In this document: piece after piece, positions 1-8,114 of the stretch | Layout: every line of letters starts with the position of its first letter | How positions within the stretch are numbered: position 1 is the stretch's first letter | Source: Schaalia sp. HMT-172 | GTDB taxonomy: Bacteria; Actinomycetota; Actinomycetes; Actinomycetales; Actinomycetaceae | DNA: 64,000 nt | Direction of reading: 5' to 3' | Assembly (NCBI RefSeq): GCF_030644365.1 | Contig: NZ_CP130058.1 | Location: 1,054,001-1,118,000, forward strand | Translations under genes and position numbers: made by a program | Notes under the pieces: generated by a model | Told to the model about the DNA's origin: nothing | The model's input: the letters and a program-made list of their open reading frames with translations, nothing else | Databases searched by the model: none

Positions 1-1
1 G

Positions 2-520
2 GGAGTGGCGAAGGGAGAGTCGGGGCATGAGGAGGCCCTCGCGGTGCTGGCCGCGCGCTACGCCTGGGGGCACGGTCCCATCGACGAGGCCGACTTGGCC
101 AGGTGGACCGGGTTGACCGTGACGGAGGCGCGTCGGGCGATGGCCGGCGCGCGCGAGGCGGGGGAGAGCATGGGCTTTCCCCTGGCGGAGTTCGACGGTG
201 CTGTGGCGCGTGCCGATCTTAGTGATCTCGTGGAAGAGTGCCGCGCCGAGGCGGAGGCTATGCACGCTCTCCCTTCATTCGACGAGCTGCACGTGGGCTA
301 CAAGGACCGATCCTGCCTGACTGACGACGCCCTCGAGTCCCTGATCTGCCCGGCGAAGAACGGCATGTTTCGCCCGATCGCTGTCGAGGGTGGTCGGGTG
401 GTGGCCGTGTTGGCCCCCGGGCGTCAGGTCGTGGTGGCCCCGGGATGGAAGTCCCGGGAAGAGTCGGCGCGGCGTGCGTTCGACGAATGGGAGAAATGGT
501 TGTCTAAGACACAGCGATGA
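2..520 (+). CDS. Winged-helix DNA-binding domain protein, C-terminal part (5' end outside window)
   Basis: The reading frame is open from the first bases, so this is probably the C-terminal ~170 residues of a longer protein. The segment LPSFDELHVGYKDRS followed by NGMFRPIAVEGGRVVAV resembles the C-terminal region of the actinobacterial HTH_42/YcaQ-AlkX family (full length about 350-400 residues), which includes DNA glycosylases acting on crosslinks and uncharacterised winged-helix proteins. The catalytic part of that family would lie upstream and cannot be judged. A GTG at position 5 could be an internal codon. The stop lies just before nagA, so the two may be co-transcribed. Family membership is my recognition of the motif; the function is not established. 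Confidence 0.65.
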   Translation, partial: GVAKGESGHEEALAVLAARYAWGHGPIDEADLARWTGLTVTEARRAMAGAREAGESMGFPLAEFDGAVARADLSDLVEECRAEAEAMHALPSFDELHVGYKDRSCLTDDALESLICPAKNGMFRPIAVEGGRVVAVLAPGRQVVVAPGWKSREESARRAFDEWEKWLSKTQR

Positions 521-546
521 AGTGTCAGGTATGCCACAATGTTGGC

Positions 547-1737
547 ATGACTGATTCTGTGTTGCGCGGCCGTCTTGTCCTGGAGGATTCCATCGTCGAG
601 GATGGAATCATCGAGATCGACGGCTTGACCATTTCCCGTGTATGTCCCGCGTCCGACTACGAGGGCGAGGCGCCCGAGCCTACCGATTCGACATTCCTCC
701 CCGGCCTCGTCGATGTGCATTGCCACGGCGGTGGCGGGGAGTCCTTCCCCAACGCCGAGACTGCCGAGGCGGCCCTCGTCGCCGTCAAGGAGCATCGCCG
801 CCACGGGACGACAACCCTTGTCGCCTCCTGCGTGACGGCCTCGGCCGAGGTACTGCGAGCGCGTGCCAAGACCCTGGCGGAGCTGGCGCTCGCCGGAGAG
901 ATCGCGGGCATCCACTTCGAGGGCCCCTTCGTCTCCCACGAGCGCTGCGGCGCCCAGGACCCGACCTACATCATCGACCCGGACGCGCAGCTCACGCGCA
1001 CGCTCATCGAAGACTGCCAGGGATACGCGCTGTCGATGACGCTGGCCCCCGAGAAGCCAGGCGCCTACGGCCCCGGATCGGTGGCCGAGGCCCTTATCGA
1101 CGGGGGAGCGGTGCCCTCCTGGGGCCACACCGACTCGAATTCGACGAAGGCTCGCGAGGCCCTGGAATACTCGCGCGAGCGTTTTGCGCAGGTCGAGACG
1201 AAGCGCGGCCCACGCGCGACCATCACGCACCTGTTCAACGGCATGCGCCCACTTCACCACCGCGACACCGGTCCGATCGCCGAGTTCCTCTCCGATGCCG
1301 CGCGCGGCGGCGCTGTCGCCGAGCTGATCTGCGACTCCATTCACGTGTCCCCCTCGCTGGTGCGCGACGTGTACGAGATGGTGGGTCGCGAGCACGTCGT
1401 CTTCATCACGGATGCGATGGCGGCGGCAGGCATGGCCGACGGCGAATACACGCTCGGCCCCCAGGACGTCATCGTCAAGGACGGCGTCGCGCGCCTGACG
1501 CAGGGCAACGCCATTGCGGGCGGCACGGCGCATCTGATGGACTGTGTGCGCGTGGCCGTCACCTGCGGGGGCATTCCCCTGGTCGACGCGGTCTACATGG
1601 CTTCCGCTCAGGGAGCCGCGATCCTCGGCGATGACACCGTCGGCGCTCTCGCGCCCGGTAAGAAGGCCGACATTGTCGAGGTCAGCGAGGACCTGCACGT
1701 GCGCCGCGTCTGGCGACGTGGCACTGTGGTTGCGTGA
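547..1737 (+). CDS. nagA: N-acetylglucosamine-6-phosphate deacetylase
   Basis: Hydrolyses N-acetylglucosamine-6-phosphate to glucosamine-6-phosphate and acetate in cytoplasmic amino-sugar catabolism and wall recycling. The ~396-residue product shows the amidohydrolase-fold motifs in order: DVHCHGGGG (metal-binding HxH), GIHFEGPF, WGHTDS, ITHLFNGMRPLHHR and FITDAMAAAG with the catalytic Asp. An in-frame ATG ten codons earlier (517) overlaps the upstream stop, but the protein from 547 begins like known NagA proteins, and CACAAT six bases upstream of 547 could be a -10 box for a leaderless message. No nagB or PTS gene is adjacent. The stop overlaps the start of the next gene by four bases, suggesting coupled translation. 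Confidence 0.93.
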   Translation: MTDSVLRGRLVLEDSIVEDGIIEIDGLTISRVCPASDYEGEAPEPTDSTFLPGLVDVHCHGGGGESFPNAETAEAALVAVKEHRRHGTTTLVASCVTASAEVLRARAKTLAELALAGEIAGIHFEGPFVSHERCGAQDPTYIIDPDAQLTRTLIEDCQGYALSMTLAPEKPGAYGPGSVAEALIDGGAVPSWGHTDSNSTKAREALEYSRERFAQVETKRGPRATITHLFNGMRPLHHRDTGPIAEFLSDAARGGAVAELICDSIHVSPSLVRDVYEMVGREHVVFITDAMAAAGMADGEYTLGPQDVIVKDGVARLTQGNAIAGGTAHLMDCVRVAVTCGGIPLVDAVYMASAQGAAILGDDTVGALAPGKKADIVEVSEDLHVRRVWRRGTVVA

Positions 1738-2030
1738 GAGGTAAACGAAGCAAGAAACGACCGTGGGGCGAGGCGCGTCCGCTGCAGATGGACCGCCTCG
1801 CCTCCGTGCCGCGCACGGAACGTGGGCCGGATGGAGGCAACTATCAGGTGCGGCGCCTTCCCAGCGCCGCCAAGGAGTACACCTGCCCCGCCTGCCTGCG
1901 ACCGATCCCAGTCGGAACCGCGCACGTCGTCGCGTGGCCGGAGGAAGCCCCCTTCGGTTTGCCGCAGGGGGTCGAGGGGCGCCGACACTGGCATTCGGAG
2001 TGCTGGCGACGGGGGCTGCGGCCCCTGTGA
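1734..2030 (+). CDS. Small CxxC/HxxCW protein of unknown function
   Basis: A 98-residue basic protein starting at a GTG that overlaps the nagA stop. It contains YTCPACLRPIPVG, then HVVAWP and RRHWHSECW. The paired Cys and His residues look like a small zinc-binding site. This arrangement matches a conserved actinobacterial family often annotated as hypothetical or, misleadingly, as ATP/GTP-binding protein. No nucleotide-binding motif is visible here. The overlap with nagA suggests co-transcription but says little about function, which is unknown. Confidence 0.75.
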   Translation: MRGKRSKKRPWGEARPLQMDRLASVPRTERGPDGGNYQVRRLPSAAKEYTCPACLRPIPVGTAHVVAWPEEAPFGLPQGVEGRRHWHSECWRRGLRPL

Positions 2031-2038
2031 CGAGAGAT

Positions 2039-2050
2039 GTGATGCATCAC
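2039..2050. promoter_or_regulatory. 12-bp perfect palindrome GTGATGCATCAC
   Basis: A perfect palindrome in the 115-bp gap before the membrane protein gene at 2146. It could be an operator, but no promoter box is clear beside it and a 12-bp palindrome can occur by chance. Confidence 0.2.
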
Positions 2051-2145
2051 TGCCCCGCGTGCACATGTGCCTGTTCACAGTGTTTGCACGTAAAGTGGGG
2101 TCTGAAGAATGCCCGCACTGTGGGCGTTGGACCTGAGGAGCAACC

Positions 2146-3660
2146 GTGGAACTCTTGAAGCGATACGTGGCGGCATCGTCGATGGGCGCTGTCGCACTCG
2201 TATGCGTCCTTGTCGGGCTGCTCGGCGTGACCGTCCTGCGGCCGCCGACGCAGCAGGTGTCGTCGGTGGATTCGGCGACCGACCTGATCATGACGCGTGA
2301 CAACGTGTTGTCGATCGTCAAGGATGACGTCAAGGTCACCGCGACCTCGAAGTCGGGCGCGCCCGTGACGCTCGTGATCGGCACCTCGCAGGACGCGAAG
2401 GGGTGGATCGGCAACGCCGCCTACACCGAGGTCATCGGCATCGAGGCAGATCGCAACAAGCTCAAGGCCGAATCCCACGCAGCGAACGGAACGGGCCTGG
2501 TGAATCCGAACGTCAGCTCGCAGCCGGGCGCGCACAGCAACGCGCAGTCGGGCGTGCAGTCCGGCGCCGAGCCTATCGCCGACCCGACGTCCGCGCAGCT
2601 GACGGATCAGCTGGCGAAATCCCCGATGTGGTTTAAGCAGGAGAGCGGCGCGGGCTCCGTGTCCATCGACCTGGAGAACGTGCCCAGCGGCCGCTCTGCC
2701 GTTGCCGCCTCCGCGGGCGGCCCCGACGACCTGACGCTGACGCTGACCTGGAAGGTCGAACAGACCAACATGCTGGCGATCATCGCCTTCCTGGCGGCCT
2801 GCGTGTTTGCCCTCATCGCCCTCGCGCTTTTCCTCACCCGCTGGCAGCTCCTCCGCCTGCGCAAGATTCGCGCCCAGCGCATTGAGGAGCGCCGGAAGGC
2901 CGACTCTCTCGAGACCTCGTCGATCAACTCCGCCGAGGTGGCCGAGCGCATCGCGGCTGCCCGTGAGTCCGGCCCGGCTTCCGCGCCCGCTCCTGCCGTG
3001 GACGAGGCAGCGCAGACCGATAGCGCCAAGGAACAGGCTGAGGAACCCGTCGCGGAGAACCCCGCTGAGAACCCTGAGGATACGTCGCGTGACTCTGTGT
3101 GGGGTGCCGCCGCATTCGCCGCGACCCCGGACCAGGCACTCGCCTCCGCCCCCTCGACTGAAGACACCGCCATTCGCGAGGCCATCGTCGTCGAGCCGGA
3201 TGTCGAGCCCGTGGTGCGCGAGTCAATCGTCGGCGTGCCCGCACCCGATTACAGCGAGCCCTCCGCGCCGCAGGAGTACGTGCCCGACCCGATGACCGAC
3301 ACTTTCGAGCGCCGCGGCCGCCATGGCCTCGACACTGGGCCCATCGATCAGGATCCGCCCGAGCGCGCGACGACCGACACCGGCGTCATCGACCTGTCCG
3401 GCATTCGCGGAGGCCGCACGCTCCCGTCCCGCCGCGCTCTGCGCGAGGCCCGTAACAAGGGCGAAGAGGTTGTCGTCATCGACGGTCAGGAATTCAACAC
3501 CGGCCTGATCCCGATCACCCGCCCGCGCAGCGCCGAGGAGCAGGTCCCCGCACCAGCCCCCGCGCCCACGTCTGCTCCCGACGACGACGCGTCGGCGACC
3601 GGAGGCTGGACCTCGATCATGTCCGGCTGGCTCAAGGACCGTCAGGGAGGACAGCAGTGA
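2146..3660 (+). CDS. Membrane protein with two predicted helices and an acidic Pro/Ala-rich tail
   Basis: 504 residues from a GTG start preceded by GAGGAGCAACC. An N-terminal hydrophobic helix (residues ~7-31) is followed by an extracytoplasmic region of about 175 residues. A second helix lies at ~208-231 (NMLAIIAFLAACVFALIALA), and after it comes a long charged, Pro/Ala-rich cytoplasmic tail. The tail ends with a better ordered stretch (GGRTLPSRRALREARNKGEE, then VVVIDGQEFNTGLIPITRPR). I do not recognise the family. The four-base overlap with the downstream lipoprotein gene implies a shared role at the envelope; assembly or secretion is possible but unproven. Confidence 0.75.
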   Translation: MELLKRYVAASSMGAVALVCVLVGLLGVTVLRPPTQQVSSVDSATDLIMTRDNVLSIVKDDVKVTATSKSGAPVTLVIGTSQDAKGWIGNAAYTEVIGIEADRNKLKAESHAANGTGLVNPNVSSQPGAHSNAQSGVQSGAEPIADPTSAQLTDQLAKSPMWFKQESGAGSVSIDLENVPSGRSAVAASAGGPDDLTLTLTWKVEQTNMLAIIAFLAACVFALIALALFLTRWQLLRLRKIRAQRIEERRKADSLETSSINSAEVAERIAAARESGPASAPAPAVDEAAQTDSAKEQAEEPVAENPAENPEDTSRDSVWGAAAFAATPDQALASAPSTEDTAIREAIVVEPDVEPVVRESIVGVPAPDYSEPSAPQEYVPDPMTDTFERRGRHGLDTGPIDQDPPERATTDTGVIDLSGIRGGRTLPSRRALREARNKGEEVVVIDGQEFNTGLIPITRPRSAEEQVPAPAPAPTSAPDDDASATGGWTSIMSGWLKDRQGGQQ

Positions 3661-4655
3661 AACGACGGACCCTCGCGGCGGCCAGCGCCGCCCTGTTGAT
3701 GGCATCCGCGCTCGGCGTGAGCGCCTGCTCCAGCGAAATCGTCGCCCAGTCGGGCTCCGGCGCGCAGAGTACGGCGAATCTTGACCTTGAACGCATTTCG
3801 TCGGTGCTGGCGGACGTCGGCGGTGCCATGGCGACTGCAGACGCCTCCCTCAACGCCTCCGATCTCGGCGACAAGGTGACCAACGGCGCCCTCGAGACCC
3901 GCACCGCTCAGTACGCACTGGCCACCGCCACGGGTCAGGCGCCGTCGACCCTCGACTTCGAACCCAAGTCGCTGGCGATCACGAACTCAGACTCCTGGCC
4001 TCGCGCAATCTTCAACATTTCGGACGGCTCCTCCACGGCGCTGCCCGTGCTCCAGGTCTACGTGCAAGACTCGGCGCGTTCGGACTACAAGCTGACAAAC
4101 TACGCGCGCCTGCTCGGCGGCACCCAGCTGACGCTGCCCCCCGTGGGCACAGGTTCCGCCTACGTGACGGGCGACTCCGAGGGCTTCACCGTGAGCCCCA
4201 ATGCCGCGCTCACGCAGTACATCACGATGCTGAACTCAGGTACCCAGGACACCAGCCAGTTCGTCGCAGACGAGTTTACGAAGCAGACCCTCCAGCAAGT
4301 CACCGACCTGAATTCCTCGGTCAGCGCCGCTGGCTCCGTCACGATGGCGGCCACCGCCACGGACTACCCGATTTCTGGCCTGGTTCTGCAGGACGGCTCC
4401 GCGCTGGTCGCCGCGAACCTGAAGTACACGCTGACCTATCAGCGCACGGTCGCCGGCTCCACGATGAACCTGGGCGGCACGACCGCATCGCTCAGCAAGG
4501 ACGGCACGACGGTCGAGGGCACGGCGACGGTCGACTACATCGAAACCGTCATCATGCGGATCCCCTCCCAGAAGGCGGGCGGCAACGTGCAGATCGTCGG
4601 TGGCGACCGATCCATCGTCAAGGTCGCCCTCGATTCTTCGTCCAGCCCGGGCTGA
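3657..4655 (+). CDS. Predicted lipoprotein
   Basis: 332 residues with a type II signal peptide: basic MKRR, a hydrophobic core and lipobox GVSAC, placing the lipidated Cys at residue 24. The mature region is Ser/Thr/Ala-rich with no catalytic motif that I recognise. The GTG start overlaps the stop of the preceding membrane protein gene, so the two are probably translated together and both act at the outer face of the membrane. A GC-rich hairpin follows the gene. Confidence 0.8.
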   Translation: MKRRTLAAASAALLMASALGVSACSSEIVAQSGSGAQSTANLDLERISSVLADVGGAMATADASLNASDLGDKVTNGALETRTAQYALATATGQAPSTLDFEPKSLAITNSDSWPRAIFNISDGSSTALPVLQVYVQDSARSDYKLTNYARLLGGTQLTLPPVGTGSAYVTGDSEGFTVSPNAALTQYITMLNSGTQDTSQFVADEFTKQTLQQVTDLNSSVSAAGSVTMAATATDYPISGLVLQDGSALVAANLKYTLTYQRTVAGSTMNLGGTTASLSKDGTTVEGTATVDYIETVIMRIPSQKAGGNVQIVGGDRSIVKVALDSSSSPG

Positions 4656-4674
4656 TTTTCACCCATAGCGCACA

Positions 4675-4708
4675 CGTCGTCCCCGCGCCCAGTGGCGTGG
4701 GGACGACG
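4675..4708 (+). terminator. GC-rich hairpin after the lipoprotein gene
   Basis: CGTCGTCCCCGCGCC pairs with GGCGTGGGGACGACG across a four-base loop, with one G-T pair. No clear T-run follows, so termination is plausible rather than certain. Confidence 0.55.
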
Positions 4709-4752
4709 CATATCATCGTTGTGGATAACAACGCTTTCGCGGAAGGAACACT

Positions 4753-5658
4753 ATGAACACGCCAGAGCCCCGCAGCGGCACCCCCGAGGCGGCCGTCACC
4801 CCCGCAGACTCACACGGGGCCATCGACCTGTCGGCCCGCGGCGCGGCCCCCGCTCCCGAGGAGAGCGCCGCGCCCGCGAGGGAGGGCCTGCACATTCCGC
4901 TCATCACCTCCACCGACGAGGCCAGCTTCCAGGACGTCATGTCGACGTCGCAGGCCGTTCCCGTCATCCTGGTCATGTGGTCGTCGCGCTCGCTCGAATC
5001 GAAGCCGACGCTGGCCATGCTGGAGGATGTCACGCGCGAGCACGCGGGTGCCTTCCAGCTCGTCGAGGTGGATATCGACAAGGCCCCCCAAATCGCCCAG
5101 GCGTTCCAGATCCAGGCGGTGCCCACTGTCGTCGCGCTCGTCGGCGGGCGCCCGGTTCCGCTCTTCCAGGGCAGCGCCGGCAAGGACCAGGTGGTCCCCG
5201 TCGTCTCCCAGATTCTCGAGGCCGCCGCCCAGATGGGGATCACGGCTCGCATCGCCGTGGCCGCCGAGGACACGGTTGCTCCGATCCCGCCCGAGCACGA
5301 GGCCCCCCTGGCCGCCGAGGAGGAGGGACGCCTCGACGAGGCGATCGCCCTGTGGGAGCGGGTCGTCGAGCTCAATCCTCGCGACGAGGACGCCAAGTCG
5401 CACCTGTCGCGCGTCCGTTTCGCCGCCCGCGCCTACGGTGACCACGATGCGAGCGACCCGGCAGCCCGCGCCGACGCGCTCTTCGCGGCCGGCGACGCCC
5501 AAGGTGCCTTCGACGTGCTCCTCGAGCTTCTCGCGGCGACAACGGACGCCGAGGAGCGTGACGCGCTGCGCCTGCGTCTCCTCGACCTCTTCCGCGTCGC
5601 GGGCTCGTCCCCCGAAGTCTCCACGGCGCGCACGCGCCTGGCGATGCTTCTCATGTGA
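4753..5658 (+). CDS. YbbN-type thioredoxin-fold/TPR co-chaperone-like protein, no CxxC
   Basis: 301 residues; ATG preceded by GGAAGGA. Residues ~50-150 match the thioredoxin fold (VPVILVMWSSRSLESKP, VDIDKAPQIAQAFQIQAVPTVVAL with its cis-Pro), followed by TPR-like helices (EEEGRLDEAIALWERVVELNPRDEDAKSHL and later repeats). The usual WCxxC is replaced by WSSRS, so it cannot be a dithiol oxidoreductase. This matches CnoX/YbbN relatives, which bind clients or chaperonin. The first ~45 residues are a disordered Pro/Ala/Glu region. It is convergent with glgB across a strong shared hairpin. Confidence 0.85.
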   Translation: MNTPEPRSGTPEAAVTPADSHGAIDLSARGAAPAPEESAAPAREGLHIPLITSTDEASFQDVMSTSQAVPVILVMWSSRSLESKPTLAMLEDVTREHAGAFQLVEVDIDKAPQIAQAFQIQAVPTVVALVGGRPVPLFQGSAGKDQVVPVVSQILEAAAQMGITARIAVAAEDTVAPIPPEHEAPLAAEEEGRLDEAIALWERVVELNPRDEDAKSHLSRVRFAARAYGDHDASDPAARADALFAAGDAQGAFDVLLELLAATTDAEERDALRLRLLDLFRVAGSSPEVSTARTRLAMLLM

Positions 5659-5703
5659 CAGTGTGCGCGACGCGGCTTCGAGCTGCGCCGCACACGCAAC
5701 GAC

Positions 5704-5739
5704 ACGAGGCCGGAGCAGGAATCCCTGCCCCGGCCTCGT
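5704..5739. terminator. Bidirectional terminator between the YbbN-like gene and glgB
   Basis: A 16-bp stem (ACGAGGCCGGAGCAGG against CCTGCCCCGGCCTCGT, one mismatch) with an AATC loop lies between two convergent genes. Close relatives of the same stem occur at 23062-23100 and 24332-24367. Confidence 0.75.
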
Positions 5740-5758
5740 CGCACGAGCCTATGGCGTG

Positions 5759-7954
5759 TCAGCGCACCTGAGAGGCGGGCACCAGCCACACGGCGCCCAG
5801 CGGCGGCACGCGCAGCTGAGCGGAGACCGGGCGGCCGTTCCACGGGGTGTCCTCGGCGATGATCGGGCCGACGTTGACCACGCCGGAACCGCCGAACTCC
5901 TCGGCGTCCGTGTTCAGGATCTCGACCCACTCGCCGCCGAAGGGCAGGCCCACGCGGTAGCCCTCATGCGGGTTGCCCGCGAAGTTCGAGACGCACACGA
6001 CGACCTCGCGGTTGCCCTCGGCGTCGGCCCCCTTACGCAGGTAGGAGATCAGGTTGTGATCGCCGTCGGAGGCGTCGATCCACTCGAAGCCCGTGTAGTC
6101 GTCATCCCACATGGCGGGGGAGGAGGTGTAGATCGCGTTGAGGCGCTCCACCAGGGCCGCGACGCCCGCGTGCCCCTCCTGGTCCAGCAGCCACCAGTCG
6201 AGAGAGTAGGACTCGTTCCACTCCTGCTCCTGGCCGATCTCCTGACCCATGAAGAGGAGCTGCTTGCCCGGGTGGCTCCACTGGTAGGCGTACAGGGAAC
6301 GCAGGCCAGCCAGGCGCTGCCACTTGTCGCCGGGCATCTTGGAGATGATGGAGCCCTTGCCGTGAACGACCTCGTCGTGGGACAGAGGCAGCACGTAGTT
6401 CTCGGAGAAGGCGTACACGAGCGAGAAGGTGAGCTCGCCGTGGTGCCAGCGGCGGTTGACCGGATCCTCGCTCAGGTAGCGCAGGGTGTCGTTCATCCAG
6501 CCCATGTTCCACTTCATGCCGTAGCCGAGGCCGCCGCCCGAGGTCGGTGCGGTCACGCCCGGCCACGCCGTGGATTCCTCGGCGATCATGACGATGCCGG
6601 GGTGACGACGATACGCGGTCGCGTTCGCCTCCTGGATGAAGTCGATGGCCTCCAGGTTCTCGCGACCACCGTACTGGTTGGGACGCCACTGGCCGTCCTT
6701 ACGCGAGTAATCCAGGTAGAGCATCGAGGCAACGGCGTCGACGCGCAGGCCGTCGATGTGGAAGTCCTCCAGCCAGTACAGGGCGTTGGCGACCAGGAAG
6801 TTGCGCACCTCGCGGCGGCCGAAGTTAAAGACGTAGGTGCCCCAGTCGGGGTGCTCGCCGCGCAGCGGGTCCGGATCCTCGTACAGCGGGGTGCCGTCGA
6901 AGCGGGCCAGGGCGAAGTCGTCCTTGGGGAAGTGGGCGGGGACCCAGTCCAGGATGACGCCGATACCCTCGCGGTGGAAGGCGTCCACCAGGTAGCGGAA
7001 GTCGTCCGGCGTGCCGTAGCGCGAGGTGGGGGCGTAGTAGGAGGTCACCTGGTAGCCCCAGGAGCCGCCGAAGGGGTGCTCGGCCAGCGGCATGAACTCC
7101 ACGTGCGTGAAGCCCATCTGCTTGACGTAGGGCACCAGCTCGTCGGCCAGCTCGCGGTAGCCCAGGCCCTGACGCCAGGAGCCCGCGTGGACCTCGTAGA
7201 TGGACATCGGGCCGGTGTGGGGGTTGCGATCCTTGCGTGTCGACATCCACTCGTCGTCCGTCCACTCGTGGAAGTAGTCGGTGACGACCGAGGCCGTGGC
7301 CGGGGGGATCTCGGTGGCGCGGGCCAGCGGGTCGGCCTTCTCGAACCAGTTGCCGCCGGGGCCCTGGATCTCGAACTTGTAGCGGGCACCCACGCCGACG
7401 TCGGGAACGAAGATCTCCCAGATGCCGGAGGAACCCAGCGACCGCATGGAGGTAGCCACGCCATCCCAGAAGTTGAACTCGCCGACGACGCGCACGGCGC
7501 GCGCGTTGGGCGCCCACACGGCGAAGGCCGTACCGGTGGTCTCGCCCATCTCATCGGTGTAGGTCTTCACATGGGCTCCGAGGACGCGCCACAAGTTCTC
7601 ATGGCGGCCCTCAGAGATGAGGTAGGTGTCCATCTCGCCCAGGGTGGGCAGGTAGCGGTAGGGGTCGTCGCGCAGCGTCGTGTCCTCACCGTAGGTGACG
7701 GACACGCGGTAGGGGGGAATCTCCTTGCCGGGCAGAGCCGCAACCCAAATGCCGCCGCGCTCGTGGGTCGCCGCGTAGGCTCCGGATGGGGTAACCACGT
7801 CGACCGCGTCGGCGAGGCGCGCGATGACGCGGATCGTCACGCCCGTGTCGCTCAGGTGAGCGCCGAGCACGGAGTGCGGCGAGTAGTAGGAGCCTGAGGC
7901 AACGGCGTCGAGAATGTCGTCATTGACCGGGATCGGCGTTAGTTCGCAGCTCAT
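5759..7954 (-). CDS. glgB: 1,4-alpha-glucan branching enzyme
   Basis: 731 residues. It forms alpha-1,6 branches in glycogen or alpha-glucan. After an N-terminal CBM48-type region (residues ~1-220, including [21 protein letters not shown]) comes the GH13 barrel with [13 protein letters not shown] (nucleophile Asp), [12 protein letters not shown] (acid/base Glu) and [14 protein letters not shown]. The C-terminal beta domain includes [10 protein letters not shown]. The ATG is preceded by TAAGGA. It lies downstream of glgE on the same strand; in the GlgE pathway GlgB branches the linear chains that GlgE extends. A short inverted repeat sits just upstream (7978-7995). Confidence 0.97.
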   Translation of the reverse strand: MSCELTPIPVNDDILDAVASGSYYSPHSVLGAHLSDTGVTIRVIARLADAVDVVTPSGAYAATHERGGIWVAALPGKEIPPYRVSVTYGEDTTLRDDPYRYLPTLGEMDTYLISEGRHENLWRVLGAHVKTYTDEMGETTGTAFAVWAPNARAVRVVGEFNFWDGVATSMRSLGSSGIWEIFVPDVGVGARYKFEIQGPGGNWFEKADPLARATEIPPATASVVTDYFHEWTDDEWMSTRKDRNPHTGPMSIYEVHAGSWRQGLGYRELADELVPYVKQMGFTHVEFMPLAEHPFGGSWGYQVTSYYAPTSRYGTPDDFRYLVDAFHREGIGVILDWVPAHFPKDDFALARFDGTPLYEDPDPLRGEHPDWGTYVFNFGRREVRNFLVANALYWLEDFHIDGLRVDAVASMLYLDYSRKDGQWRPNQYGGRENLEAIDFIQEANATAYRRHPGIVMIAEESTAWPGVTAPTSGGGLGYGMKWNMGWMNDTLRYLSEDPVNRRWHHGELTFSLVYAFSENYVLPLSHDEVVHGKGSIISKMPGDKWQRLAGLRSLYAYQWSHPGKQLLFMGQEIGQEQEWNESYSLDWWLLDQEGHAGVAALVERLNAIYTSSPAMWDDDYTGFEWIDASDGDHNLISYLRKGADAEGNREVVVCVSNFAGNPHEGYRVGLPFGGEWVEILNTDAEEFGGSGVVNVGPIIAEDTPWNGRPVSAQLRVPPLGAVWLVPASQVR

Positions 7955-7977
7955 GGATTGTCCTTACTCCAGATTGT

Positions 7978-7995
7978 GTGAACCTCTTAGTTCAC
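7978..7995. promoter_or_regulatory. Inverted repeat GTGAAC-N6-GTTCAC upstream of glgB
   Basis: Perfect 6-bp arms spaced by six bases lie 24 bp from the glgB start. The position suits an operator, but the regulator is unknown. Confidence 0.35.
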
Positions 7996-8072
7996 TGTCG
8001 TGTTAGTAGTCTATCGGTTGACCGGCAAAATTGGCAGCCGGGTCTCATCGAGGTGGTTAATGTGTGCGTGGC

Positions 8073-8107
8073 GGTCCCGCGCGGCGCGCGCTGCTCCGAG
8101 CGGGACC
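8073..8107 (-). terminator. Hairpin downstream of glgE
   Basis: GGTCCCG pairs with CGGGACC around a very GC-rich loop, eight bases beyond the glgE stop. There is no strong U-tract, so it may only partly terminate or may stabilise the mRNA end. Confidence 0.4.
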
Positions 8108-8114
8108 ACCACCG

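Noticed and set aside
5027-7897. 956-codon plus-strand open frame across the YbbN-like gene and glgB
   Set aside because: Runs through two well-supported genes in wrong frames and through their shared terminator.
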